The notes beneath the pieces were generated by a model. That model saw nothing but the letters and a program-made list of their open reading frames with translations, had not been told where the DNA came from and did no database searches. The translations under genes were made by a program, and so were the position numbers. DNA of 64,000 bases from Hirschia litorea (GTDB lineage Bacteria; Pseudomonadota; Alphaproteobacteria; Caulobacterales; Hyphomonadaceae), in NCBI RefSeq assembly GCF_042665075.1, contig NZ_JBHTBR010000005.1, positions 992,001 to 1,056,000 of the forward strand. The letters are read 5' to 3'. Below, piece by piece: positions 54,075 to 63,062 of this stretch (its first letter is position 1; the number at the start of each line of letters is the position of its first letter).

Positions 54075-55248
54075 GACTTAGCTCCACGTGGACAACATTG
54101 GTGCGTGTTCCTTGCTCAAAAGCAGCGGCGCATGTGTCGAGGTAATATTGCCACCCACGAAGGAATTCTTTCTTGTATCCTTCTTTTTCAAGATCTTGAT
54201 TTGTCTCCATAAATTTTCCACGCCACTCTCTTAAAGTGCGGGCGTAGTCCTTCCCGAAACGAAATAGGTTATCTGCTTTGAGACCAACTTTTTCAGCTTG
54301 TCGGGTGATCTCTCCAGGTGAAATAAGCATACCGCCGGGGAAGGTGTATTGGCGGATGAAGTCTGTGCGGTTGCGATAAGTATCAAAGGCTTCATCTTCA
54401 ACAATAATTGCTTGAAGCGCTGCGCGGCCATTATCGGCCAAACGGTCTTTTATAGTTTTAAAATAGGTTGGCCAGTAGCGTTGTCCGACCGCTTCAACCA
54501 TTTCGATTGATATGATTGAGTCAAATTTTCCCTTGATATCTCTATAGTCTTGCAGACGAATATCCGCTCTTTCATTTAATCCATTTTGCGCTAAGCGTTT
54601 GTTTGCAAAGGCATGTTGGGCTTTTGAAATTGTAACTGCGGTGAGGTTTTGATCACTTGTTGAGAGGGCGCGTTCAGCAAAACCGCCCCAGCCACAGCCT
54701 ATCTCCAATGTGTTCTCGCCACTTGATCTAACGGCGTTTAACAAGCGGTCATATTTTGCGTGCTGTGCGTCCTCAAGTGACTGATTTTCTTTATTATATA
54801 GCGCTGCGGAATAGGTCATGCTGGGGTCTAGCCAGCGACTATAAAAATCGTTCGAGATGTCATAATGCGCGGCGATATTGCGACGAGAACCTGACTTTGA
54901 ATTCGCGCGGGTAAATTTGTCTGTCGCCATGAATAATAGGCGCTGAAATGTCGCTCCGCCAAAGGGTGTTTTGATGACATCATGATTTAGAAGTGCAAGT
55001 GTAGAAAGTGCCTCTAAATCGGGGGTATCCCACATGCCTTGGGCGTAGGTTTCACCTAATCCAACATCACCGCGCAGCGCGAGGGCAGAGAGGACATCCC
55101 AATCGTGTATCTCCCAGTTAACACACGGATTTCCTTGACCAAATTGGTGTAGTTTTCCATCGGGAGTTTGAACATTTAGTGTTCCGGTGTGGATGCGATC
55201 TAGGAGAGCAAAGAATTTTTTTGATGCGCTTTTAGATGATATAATCAT
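54067..55248 (-). CDS. Cyclopropane-fatty-acyl-phospholipid synthase family methyltransferase
   Basis: 393 residues. SAM-binding site LEIGCGWGGFAERA, followed by IISIEMVEAVGQRYWPTYF and EDAQHAKYDRLL, as in the CFA synthase family. N-terminal lipid-binding domain (about 1-110). It methylates double bonds of membrane phospholipid acyl chains, possibly giving methylated rather than cyclopropane products as in related ChrR-controlled enzymes (inference). Overlaps the DUF1365 gene by 4 nt. Confidence 0.9.
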   Translation of the reverse strand: MIISSKSASKKFFALLDRIHTGTLNVQTPDGKLHQFGQGNPCVNWEIHDWDVLSALALRGDVGLGETYAQGMWDTPDLEALSTLALLNHDVIKTPFGGATFQRLLFMATDKFTRANSKSGSRRNIAAHYDISNDFYSRWLDPSMTYSAALYNKENQSLEDAQHAKYDRLLNAVRSSGENTLEIGCGWGGFAERALSTSDQNLTAVTISKAQHAFANKRLAQNGLNERADIRLQDYRDIKGKFDSIISIEMVEAVGQRYWPTYFKTIKDRLADNGRAALQAIIVEDEAFDTYRNRTDFIRQYTFPGGMLISPGEITRQAEKVGLKADNLFRFGKDYARTLREWRGKFMETNQDLEKEGYKKEFLRGWQYYLDTCAAAFEQGTRTNVVHVELSHA

Positions 55249-56027
55249 TTGGATAATTCCTGTGCAGGAGGTGTCGGGCGGCGACGAAAGTGCGCACCCT
55301 TCATTTTTAACTTAAGTGCCTGAAAATAAATAAGAAACATCACGCGTAGCGCCCCGAAAGGTAATCTGAGGCTTGATATGATTATTTCTTTTGTCGATAG
55401 CGGAGCGAGGTGTCCTGCTAATTTTGCGACCATGCCGCCTTCTGTGGGGTTAGTATAAAAAATCCCAATATTTACAGTGCTTTCATTCACATCAAATTGG
55501 AATTCATATCGGCCATGAAGGGGTTGGTAAGGCGAAACGTGCATCGCTTTATCAATTGAGATGGTATCTTTGGAGGTGATAGGCGAAAAATGTGCGTTTT
55601 TACAAAGATATGAATGCCTATCACGACCTACATTTGTAACTTCAGCGACAATAGCGATGAGCTGGCCGTGCTTGTTTTTAAATAGCCAAAAACTGATAGG
55701 ATTAAAACTAAACCCAAGGCAGGCTGGCATTGTCAGGAGTTGAATATGGGCATGTGCCTGAACGGGAATAGCGCATTCATTGGCAAGCTGGTGCGCGTAT
55801 GCTTGCAGCGTGGTATTGCCCTGACCATAGTCTGTATCGCGTATGGTCCATAGGTTGAACCTATTGTGCGACATGGCTGTTGGCCAACTGGTCGATTCCT
55901 GCGTTACATCTAGTAAAACATAGTCGGTTTTATAGGTAAAAGCGTTTTTGATTTTACCTTTTCGCCCATGAAAAACGTCAGCGCGGAGAAGTTGAGGTGG
56001 TGGTTTTATAGGACTTGTAATGTTCAT
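55245..56027 (-). CDS. DUF1365 family protein
   Basis: 260 residues. The conserved DUF1365 segments are HGRKGKIKNAFTYKTDYVLLD, LLTMPACLGFSFNPISFW and AMHVSPYQPLHGRYEF. The family's biochemical role is unknown, but it occurs nearly always between an FAD oxidoreductase and a CFA synthase in this type of operon. It overlaps both neighbours by 4 nt, so all three are coupled in translation. Confidence 0.88.
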   Translation of the reverse strand: MNITSPIKPPPQLLRADVFHGRKGKIKNAFTYKTDYVLLDVTQESTSWPTAMSHNRFNLWTIRDTDYGQGNTTLQAYAHQLANECAIPVQAHAHIQLLTMPACLGFSFNPISFWLFKNKHGQLIAIVAEVTNVGRDRHSYLCKNAHFSPITSKDTISIDKAMHVSPYQPLHGRYEFQFDVNESTVNIGIFYTNPTEGGMVAKLAGHLAPLSTKEIIISSLRLPFGALRVMFLIYFQALKLKMKGAHFRRRPTPPAQELSK

Positions 56028-57331
56028 ACTTTAGCCACCGGATTTGCGTATTTTTCATTTAGCGATTTCGCTATTTCGACGCCGCTCATGAGTCCGTCTT
56101 CATGAAAACCATAGCGCATGTATGCACCGCAAAACCAAATATTGGTTGGGCCTTGAATTTCTACCATTCGGTTCTGTGCTCTAAGAGCGGACACATTAAA
56201 TTGCGGGTGCCACAAAGTTGTTTCGTCATAAATGAGGTCGTCCGCGATTGGCCCTTTGGGATTAAGTGTCACGAAGACGGGCGTGTCGTCTGAAATATGT
56301 TGAAGGAGGTTCATCCAGTATGTGAATGATCCATCTGTTTCTATTTCGTTGGATTTGCCGCGATATACCCAACTTGACCAAGCGGCTTTTCTCTTTGGCA
56401 TATGGGATGTATCGCCGTGAAGAATGACGCGGTTGGGGCGGTATTTGATATCACTAAGTAAAGATTTTTCTTTGAGTGAGGCATCGGATAAAATTTCTAG
56501 AGCTTGGTTGGAGTGACAAGCAAATATGATTTCGTCGAATTTTTCTTGATCGCCATTTTCAAGCATTACCCAAGGTGTGGGTGAGCGACCTGCTTGCAAA
56601 ACTTCGGTGTTGAGTTTTAGTGTTACAGATTTGGAAACAAGCGCTGCATGTAACTTATCTACATAGACTTTACTTCCGCCAACAACGGTACGCCATTGTG
56701 GGCCTTTCAAGGCTGAGAGTAGCCCATGATTGTGGAAGAAACGTACAAAGCTAGTCGCTGGGAAATTTTCGATGTCTTGACGCGCTGTGCTCCAAATCGC
56801 ACCCGCAAGAGGGAAGAGGTAGTTTTGGCGAAAGTAAGTGCCAACACCCATCTGGTCCAGTAACTCTCCTAGTGTGAGGTCGGGATTTTCAAATGCGATC
56901 TGTGCGTTCTTGTTGAATTTGAAAATATCTCTGATCATTCCCCAAAATTTTGGACTAAGAATGTTTTTAGGGTCGGAGAATATGCGCTTGGGGTTGCTCA
57001 GTGCGTATTCGAACCTGCCATCATCTAAAGATACAGCAAATGACATAGTGGTTGGCACGCTTGGTACGTCTAGTTCGGCGAATAACTCTAGTAAATGAGG
57101 GTAGGTTGCATCGTTAAAGACCATGAAGCCAGTATCTACTGGGATGTCACGGTTAGGGCCTGCCATACGTGTGCGGGCGTGACCGCCTAATTCTGCTTCG
57201 CTCTCAAACAGCGTTACATTATGGTGCTCGCTTAATTTCCACGCCGCGCCAAGACCAGAAATGCCGCCGCCTATAATGGCGATGCGTTTGCGTGTTTTGG
57301 GATGTGCGTGTGTGGATTGTTCAAAAGCCAT
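56024..57331 (-). CDS. FAD-dependent amine-oxidase-like oxidoreductase
   Basis: 435 residues from the ATG at 57331; TTG 57343 is possible but less likely. Dinucleotide-binding motif IAIIGGGISGLGAAWKLSE, then ELGGHARTR and DTGFMVFNDATYPHL as in the desaturase/amine-oxidase group that accompanies DUF1365. First gene of the lipid-modification operon, expressed from a clear ECF-sigma promoter (57369-57398). It probably oxidises or desaturates a modified acyl chain (inference). Confidence 0.88.
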   Translation of the reverse strand: MAFEQSTHAHPKTRKRIAIIGGGISGLGAAWKLSEHHNVTLFESEAELGGHARTRMAGPNRDIPVDTGFMVFNDATYPHLLELFAELDVPSVPTTMSFAVSLDDGRFEYALSNPKRIFSDPKNILSPKFWGMIRDIFKFNKNAQIAFENPDLTLGELLDQMGVGTYFRQNYLFPLAGAIWSTARQDIENFPATSFVRFFHNHGLLSALKGPQWRTVVGGSKVYVDKLHAALVSKSVTLKLNTEVLQAGRSPTPWVMLENGDQEKFDEIIFACHSNQALEILSDASLKEKSLLSDIKYRPNRVILHGDTSHMPKRKAAWSSWVYRGKSNEIETDGSFTYWMNLLQHISDDTPVFVTLNPKGPIADDLIYDETTLWHPQFNVSALRAQNRMVEIQGPTNIWFCGAYMRYGFHEDGLMSGVEIAKSLNEKYANPVAKV

Positions 57332-57368
57332 AATGTTTCCCAACGAGATTTGTTATCGTGTTTGTATT

Positions 57369-57398
57369 TGTTTACGAGGGATTACGGAGAATGGATCA
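57369..57398 (-). promoter_or_regulatory. ECF sigma promoter of the lipid-modification operon
   Basis: Minus-strand reading: -35 TGATCC (57393-57398), an 18-bp spacer, -10 TAAACA (57369-57374). This fits the RpoE/ChrR-type (ECF11) consensus and mirrors the sigma gene's own promoter, placing the two operons under the same sigma factor. About 38 nt of leader precede the chosen ATG. Confidence 0.85.
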
Positions 57399-57421
57399 CT
57401 GCTAATGATTGAGTCAGAGAA

Positions 57422-57451
57422 TGATCCATGTGTCTAAGCGCTTCGTATAGA
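57422..57451 (+). promoter_or_regulatory. Auto-regulatory ECF sigma promoter
   Basis: -35 TGATCC (57422-57427), 18-bp spacer, -10 TATAGA (57446-57451). The -10 ends only 5 nt before the ATG at 57457, so transcription should begin at about the start codon, which implies a leaderless mRNA or a later start codon. Confidence 0.83.
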
Positions 57452-57456
57452 GTGGT

Positions 57457-58161
57457 ATGACACATGAAATTGCCCCTCAAATCCCTTTAGATGATGATCA
57501 ATCAATCATTGACGATAACGTCGTATGGTTGAAGGATGTTGACGCATGGAAGTTTGCGCACGCCAATCCGCATCAAAGGGGTCGTCATTTGCAAGAATCT
57601 TTACCCGGAGATTGGTCTGCTGAACTGGTTTTAGTGGGGCGACAGCAGGACAAGGCTGCGTTTTCTAAGCTTTTCGCGCATTTCGCGCCTCGGATAAAAT
57701 CCACAATGCTACGCTATGGTTTGAAAAATGAGCTTGCTGAAGAAGTAGCGCAGGAAACATTTGTATTAGTTTGGCGCAAAGCATCTCAGTTTGACCCTGA
57801 GAAGGCTATGGCATCCACGTGGATTTTTACGTTGGCTAGGAACAAAAAGATCGACCTTCTAAGAAAGCAGGGGCGACCAGAAGCGGACGTGAATGATCCC
57901 GCGTTTGAACAGGAGGCTGAACAAACGCCAGACCAAATTTTAACGACATTGCAGAGAGCCAAAGCAATCAAGGCGGCAATGGAAAAACTGCCTGAACAAC
58001 AAAGAATAGTGCTACAAAAATCCTATTTTGCGGATGAAACCCAAAGTGAAATTGCGGCGAGCCTTAAAGCGCCGCTTGGTACAGTTAAGTCACGCCTTCG
58101 ATTGGCATTGGAGAAATTGCGCACGATTTTAGATGCAGACTTAGGAGAGGGATCAATATGA
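57457..58161 (+). CDS. ECF RNA polymerase sigma factor (RpoE/ChrR type)
   Basis: 234 residues with region 2 (ELAEEVAQETFVLVWRKA, then ASTWIFTLARNKKIDLLR) and region 4 (LPEQQRIVLQKSYFADETQSEIA, GTVKSRLRLALEKL). It forms an ATGA overlap with the downstream anti-sigma gene. In related systems this sigma is released upon singlet oxygen or organic peroxide stress. The N-terminus carries about 50 residues ahead of the usual family start, and no ATG or GTG lies between, only TTG codons (57529 and 57589). Confidence 0.92.
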   Translation: MTHEIAPQIPLDDDQSIIDDNVVWLKDVDAWKFAHANPHQRGRHLQESLPGDWSAELVLVGRQQDKAAFSKLFAHFAPRIKSTMLRYGLKNELAEEVAQETFVLVWRKASQFDPEKAMASTWIFTLARNKKIDLLRKQGRPEADVNDPAFEQEAEQTPDQILTTLQRAKAIKAAMEKLPEQQRIVLQKSYFADETQSEIAASLKAPLGTVKSRLRLALEKLRTILDADLGEGSI

Positions 58162-58805
58162 AAATCACTCACCATATAACAGATGACCTCTTATATCTTT
58201 ATGCCGCTGGAGATTTGAAATTTGGGTGGAGTTTGGCAATAGCTACACACCTATCTTTGTGCCCATCTTGTCGAGCTACTTTAAAAACTTATGAACAAGT
58301 GCTAGCAGAAAATCTTGCGCAAGAGCATGTCAGCGAGATGTCGGTAAATGCAGACGATGTGCTTGCGATTGCGGGTTCTCAAATGGAACCCTGTGAAATT
58401 GCGCCGCCTGTGCAAGCTGAGAAGAACTTTGTTTTTCCAAAACCCTTGCGAGATTTATGTGGAGACCTTGGCGACATTAAATGGTCGACAATGGGCGGCG
58501 GAATAAAGCAAAAAATTCTGCACGAAGAAGATGGTATTGTTGCACGTTTATTATACATCTCTCCGGGAGCCTCTGCCTCCGCTCACGGTCACAATGGTAT
58601 TGAGTTAACGCAAGTTGTATCGGGTGGTTTTTTTGATGGAGACCAAGCGTTTGAGCGGGGTGACATACAGATCGTTGCGCATGACAGCCCGCACCAACCC
58701 ATTGCAATGAATGGTGAGGCATGTGTTTGCTTAGCCGTAACAGATGCACCGCTTAAATTCAGGAATTTTTTACCGCGCTTGTTTCAGCGTGCATTCAGAA
58801 TATAA
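58158..58805 (+). CDS. chrR: ChrR-type anti-sigma factor (zinc anti-sigma and cupin domains)
   Basis: 215 residues. The N-terminal zinc anti-sigma domain (about 1-90) has HITDDLLYLYAAGDL and the H-x3-C-x2-C site HLSLCPSC. The C-terminal cupin-like domain (about 100-200) has HGHNGIE and HDSPHQP, the histidine/glutamate metal site of ChrR. It holds the sigma factor inactive until stress. Overlaps the sigma gene by 4 nt and ends before the convergent AraC gene. Confidence 0.93.
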   Translation: MKITHHITDDLLYLYAAGDLKFGWSLAIATHLSLCPSCRATLKTYEQVLAENLAQEHVSEMSVNADDVLAIAGSQMEPCEIAPPVQAEKNFVFPKPLRDLCGDLGDIKWSTMGGGIKQKILHEEDGIVARLLYISPGASASAHGHNGIELTQVVSGGFFDGDQAFERGDIQIVAHDSPHQPIAMNGEACVCLAVTDAPLKFRNFLPRLFQRAFRI

Positions 58806-58825
58806 GCTGTTTTCGCTAAACTAGG

Positions 58826-59851
58826 TCAATCATATTGAGACGATGCAGGGAGGCTTTCCCTTGGGCAGCATCCAAATACCTCTTTGTATTGTTTGGAGAA
58901 ATGTCCAAAACTTGTAATGCCATAATCGAGCATAACATCCGTCACACGCGTACCCTGACGCGCAAGCTCTAGGTCGTTTTTAACTGCGTGAAGACGTTGG
59001 GTTCTGAAGTATTCTAGAGGAGTTTGATTGAATCGTTTGCGGAATAATAACTGTAAACTGCGTCCAGATACACCTGACTCTTTGGCGATATCTGAGAGCG
59101 TGGGATTTTCGCGTACATTCTCATGGATATAATCAAGTGCACGCTGCATTTTGGTCGAATCTCCATCTATAGGATCGTTTGAAAGGCGGTCGGAGTAATT
59201 GTGCTCAAACACGCACAGAGCTGTTGTCATGGTTGATTCCAGATAGGAAACAAGCATTTGGTTGCGACGCATATTGCCGTGCATGGAGAAGGCAATTTGA
59301 GCAACATTTGCGATGTGGTTTTGCCAAATTTGGGAGGCTTGATTGGAAGCGATCTCTGTGGCGAATACCAAAGGTGTAGAAACTTCTTCAAACAGCAGAG
59401 TTTCAAGGTGGCGCTGCAAGATATCTTTGTTAATCCCGATCACAAGACGTTCACTGTCATCGCAAATATCCATATTATAAGGGGATTCCGGCGATAGCAT
59501 CATGGATTGATTGGGTTGAAGCGCGACTTCATGTGAGCCGCGTGCAATACGATTGGCTCCGCGCATGATGGTTTGTGCAAAAAATAAATTGCGATATTCT
59601 TTGGGTTGAGCCTTTACGCGCGTTCCGTATCCGATACGCATCAATGAAATGGATTCATTGACTAGACCCCGATAATGGACATCTAATCGGTCTATATCTT
59701 CAACAACTTCTATACGGTGTGGGCTAACTTTTTTAGCTAGAAAATCATGTGCTTGGTCCAAATCTTTCGTTCGGAATAACTCAACGTCATCCCGTATATT
59801 TAGATTTGAAACTGTATTCTCCCCAGCGTCGGTTTCTATATATGGCAGCAT
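58826..59851 (-). CDS. AraC-family transcriptional regulator
   Basis: 341 residues. The C-terminal double helix-turn-helix domain (about 235-335) has LSDIAKESGVSGRSLQLLFRK and DVMLDYGITSFGHFSKQYKEVFG. The N-terminal part resembles the AraC-binding-like domain 2 (AQTIMRGANRIARG, MMLSPESPY). It is divergent from a TonB receptor and an acyl-CoA synthetase gene, and may respond to a lipid or aromatic compound. Candidate binding sites lie in the gap. Confidence 0.88.
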   Translation of the reverse strand: MLPYIETDAGENTVSNLNIRDDVELFRTKDLDQAHDFLAKKVSPHRIEVVEDIDRLDVHYRGLVNESISLMRIGYGTRVKAQPKEYRNLFFAQTIMRGANRIARGSHEVALQPNQSMMLSPESPYNMDICDDSERLVIGINKDILQRHLETLLFEEVSTPLVFATEIASNQASQIWQNHIANVAQIAFSMHGNMRRNQMLVSYLESTMTTALCVFEHNYSDRLSNDPIDGDSTKMQRALDYIHENVRENPTLSDIAKESGVSGRSLQLLFRKRFNQTPLEYFRTQRLHAVKNDLELARQGTRVTDVMLDYGITSFGHFSKQYKEVFGCCPRESLPASSQYD

Positions 59852-60209
59852 TATTTGCGTTTCGGCTATAGAGCCTACTTCTTCCTATTTGAACGACTAT
59901 CCAAATATAGTGTTGTAGAGTTTGCGGATAGTCAAGCATTGGGCGTGCGGTTGAAACTCTCTATAAGTATAGAGATATATAGAGTGCTAGATGTGGTAAT
60001 TTATTCATTTTTTTATCAAAAACGACACGACGAATATTTATCGATTCGTCAAAATGATAGCTTCTATTTCGCAAAATGAACTTAAATATTCGCAGTTGCG
60101 ATAGCGTGGCTTTACTTTTTATTCAACGCTAACCTAGCGGAAACTCCGGCGGACCCAGAGCACAAGAGGTTTTGGGTAAAAGATCGGTAGTCGCGCAGGG
60201 AGGTATATA
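59852..60209. promoter_or_regulatory. Divergent control region between AraC and TonB receptor genes
   Basis: 358 bp without a gene. It holds the palindrome TCTCTATA-AG-TATAGAGA (59958-59975) with a third TATAGAG at 59978-59984 (10-bp periodicity), and an inverted repeat GACGAAT/ATTCGTC (60029-60035 and 60044-60050). These are candidate operators for the AraC protein. Confidence 0.5.
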
Positions 60210-62912
60210 ATGAAACGTATTACAAAGAATACGGGGACAGCCATTGCGGCCGTTCTTGCCATGACGATGTCGATGGATGCTATCGCTCAAGATGCAAGTC
60301 CTGATACAATTTCCGAAGCTAAAGAGGGTGCGAGTGAAACACGCACACTTGCGAAAATTGTGGTGACAGGGTCCAACATCAAGCGTTCTTCTTTTAGTGA
60401 TCAAGCGTCTCCGATTGAATCAATTGGACAAGAAGCTTTTGGTGATGTTGGCGCACAAGATGTGCGTGACCTTGTTGAAACTTTATCTATCAATGCTGGA
60501 TCGCAAAACAACGCGGATGTGTTCACTGCAGGGTATACGACAGGTACAAGTAACATAAACCTTCGCGGGTTGGGTGTGGCGTCAACGCTCGTGCTTTTAA
60601 ATGGTAAGCGCCAAGTGACGTCCAGTGTGCCAACCACGGCGGGTGTTCTGTTTGTGGATACAAACAGTTTAGTGCCCAGTATTGCGATTGAGCGCCTTGA
60701 AATATTGAAAGATGGTGCGTCTGCGATTTATGGGTCTGAAGCCGTTGCCGGTGTGGCGAATTTCATTACGCGTGACAAGTTTGTTGGGATGGAAGTGAAG
60801 GCTGACTATCAGGCGCGTTTTTCTGATGGAGATCAAGAAGACGCTAAGATAGAAGGTATTGTTGGTGTTGAAGGGGATTGGGGAAATCTCGTTGCTGCTG
60901 CATCATACTTTGATCGTACACCGCTTTATGGAGATGAAGTTGGTTGGTTGCGCGCCATTAACGGTACAAACACATCAGGTGTTGGTAGTCCAGGGACGTT
61001 TCTTGGTGTTCCTGCCGAGCTTGGGTATCCATCAACTGGGCCGTTTACGCCCGACCCCGATTGTGAGCGCCTTGGAGGCGAAGTGCAGGCGGTGTGTCGC
61101 TTTGACTTTCACGATCAGCAAACTGTTGTTCCTAAAGAAAACCGCTTTCAAGGGTATGCGAAATACACAAATGATCTTTCAGACAATTTAGGTGGGTTTG
61201 CTGAAATTGCGTTTTCGCGGACACGTGCTGCTAGAAACACATCGCCAAGTTATCCCTTCATTTTGGATAATGCGACGGTGCCAGGATATGCGCCTTTCAA
61301 TATCTTTGAAACAGATGTGCGTTATTTTGGACGCCCACTTGGAACGGGACAGCCGGCGACTGAAAACAGATTTGAGAATGATACATTCCGCTTTAGTGCA
61401 GGGCTTGAGGGATCTTTCACAGATGATATTTTCTGGGAAGCGACCGTAACGAAAGGCATTAGCGAAGGCTTGGTCATTCAAAGTGATACGATCACGGACC
61501 ACTTTATTGAAGCTGTTGCTGGTTTTGGTGGAGCAGACTGTCAGGCACGCAATATTGAAGCTGCAAATGCTTTGGGTGTGACGCCGGGTGACAATGCTGC
61601 AGGGTGTTATTACTGGAACCCATTTGGTTCAGCTATTGATCCTGCAAACACAACTGCCATCAAAAATGGACAAGAAATACGAGACTATATTTTTGGTGAG
61701 CAAACTCTGGATGCAAAATCTGAAGCGTTGACACTTGATTTCGTTGTTTCAGGTGAGCTTGGTCTCGAGCTTGGCGGCGGTAAAGTTGGTGCAGCTTTTG
61801 GTGGGCAATATAGAGAAGAAAGCCTGTCGCACGATTATGATACGCTTTCTAACCAAGATGCTTATTCATTCTTGGTCGGGAATCCTGACTTTAGTGCGTC
61901 CCGCGATGGTTGGGCTGTATTTGCTGAGGTGTCCCTACCATTTACAGATAATTTGGAAGTGCAGGGTGCTTTACGGTATGAAACGATTGATGGGCTAGAG
62001 ACGACAGACCCGAAAATTGGTGTGGTTTACCGTCCTGCAGATTGGGCAACTCTTAGAGGGTCATACAGTACTTCTTTCCGTGCGCCATCTACTTTCCAAT
62101 TGTTTGGAACTCAGACGACATTTACGCAGGTGAGTTATAATGGTGCGACGAACTTTATTTCGACGCGCGCCAACGGTAATTCGAATCTCAAGCCAGAAAC
62201 ATCGCAAGCATTTAATGTCGGTGGTACATTTGACTTTGGCGGTCTAGAGTTTGAATTGGACTATACAAATTTCAGCTTTGAGGATGTGCTAACTGCTGAA
62301 AATGCACAGGCCATTATCAATGAAGCCGTTGCGAACGGGACGGATACAACAAGCCCAAAAATTATCCTGACTCCAGGTGGTACAATCGGACAAGTTGTTG
62401 CTGATTTTGTAAATGCCAACGCCATCAATACAAGCGTTGTGGATTTCTCACTTAAATACGCAATTGATACAGGTGCAGGTAGCATTACGCCCTTCATCGA
62501 AGGAACTTATGTTCTGGAATATGAATTAACAGGCGTTAATGGGAATGTGATTGATGGCGCTGGAAGCCGTAACTTCAGGAATTTTGGTGACCCATCTCCT
62601 GAATTGCGCGCCAACGCTGGTGTGCGTTTCAACAGTGGCGGACACAATGTGAATACCTACATCCGCTATATTGACGGACTCGTTGATGATGAAGGTGGTG
62701 GTATTCAACGTGATGAGCAAGTCACTTTTGATGCTCAATATAGCTATACTCTGGATGGCTTGTTGGGTGACGGAGCGACAACATTCGCTATCGGTGTTCT
62801 CAATGCATTTGATGAAGATCCTCCTTTTGCACAAACAAACGGTAACTTTGAAGCGCGGGCATATGACCCACGTGGACGCCGCGCTTACATAAGCCTCAAG
62901 ACGGCTTTTTAA
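60210..62912 (+). CDS. TonB-dependent receptor (Caulobacter type)
   Basis: 900-residue outer-membrane protein. Signal peptide (MDAIAQDAS), TonB-box/plug start TLAKIVVTGSNIKRS, plug (about 60-190, LRGLGVASTLVLLNGKRQVTS, LEILKDGASAIYGSEAVAGV) and a beta-barrel that ends FAIGVLNAFDEDPPFAQTNG and a terminal Phe. Receptors with the VVTGSNIKR opening often import sugars, amino acids or lipids. The AraC regulator and the acyl-CoA synthetase suggest a fatty-acid or lipid-like substrate (weak inference). Confidence 0.9.
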   Translation: MKRITKNTGTAIAAVLAMTMSMDAIAQDASPDTISEAKEGASETRTLAKIVVTGSNIKRSSFSDQASPIESIGQEAFGDVGAQDVRDLVETLSINAGSQNNADVFTAGYTTGTSNINLRGLGVASTLVLLNGKRQVTSSVPTTAGVLFVDTNSLVPSIAIERLEILKDGASAIYGSEAVAGVANFITRDKFVGMEVKADYQARFSDGDQEDAKIEGIVGVEGDWGNLVAAASYFDRTPLYGDEVGWLRAINGTNTSGVGSPGTFLGVPAELGYPSTGPFTPDPDCERLGGEVQAVCRFDFHDQQTVVPKENRFQGYAKYTNDLSDNLGGFAEIAFSRTRAARNTSPSYPFILDNATVPGYAPFNIFETDVRYFGRPLGTGQPATENRFENDTFRFSAGLEGSFTDDIFWEATVTKGISEGLVIQSDTITDHFIEAVAGFGGADCQARNIEAANALGVTPGDNAAGCYYWNPFGSAIDPANTTAIKNGQEIRDYIFGEQTLDAKSEALTLDFVVSGELGLELGGGKVGAAFGGQYREESLSHDYDTLSNQDAYSFLVGNPDFSASRDGWAVFAEVSLPFTDNLEVQGALRYETIDGLETTDPKIGVVYRPADWATLRGSYSTSFRAPSTFQLFGTQTTFTQVSYNGATNFISTRANGNSNLKPETSQAFNVGGTFDFGGLEFELDYTNFSFEDVLTAENAQAIINEAVANGTDTTSPKIILTPGGTIGQVVADFVNANAINTSVVDFSLKYAIDTGAGSITPFIEGTYVLEYELTGVNGNVIDGAGSRNFRNFGDPSPELRANAGVRFNSGGHNVNTYIRYIDGLVDDEGGGIQRDEQVTFDAQYSYTLDGLLGDGATTFAIGVLNAFDEDPPFAQTNGNFEARAYDPRGRRAYISLKTAF

Positions 62913-62916
62913 GGAG

Positions 62917-62967
62917 TAACTTAGCTCCAAGATCTGGACCTTCCAACCGGACGCGTGAGCTAAGTTA
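62917..62967 (+). repeat. Inverted repeat after the TonB receptor gene
   Basis: TAACTTAGCTC (62917-62927) and GAGCTAAGTTA (62957-62967) are perfectly complementary with a 29-nt spacer. It is followed immediately by a second, stronger hairpin. Confidence 0.6.
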
Positions 62968-62974
62968 AGACCGA

Positions 62975-63012
62975 TGTGGATCATAAGCCTTGCAGGCGGC
63001 TTATGATCCACA
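62975..63012 (+). terminator. Perfect 15-bp hairpin upstream of the acyl-CoA synthetase gene
   Basis: TGTGGATCATAAGCC (62975-62989) pairs with GGCTTATGATCCACA (62998-63012), loop of 8 nt. No T-tract follows. It may reduce read-through into, or protect the mRNA of, the downstream gene. Confidence 0.6.
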
Positions 63013-63062
63013 CGGCGCTTTAGAGGAAGCACCCAATCCAAGAAAAGGGATTAAAAAAAACA

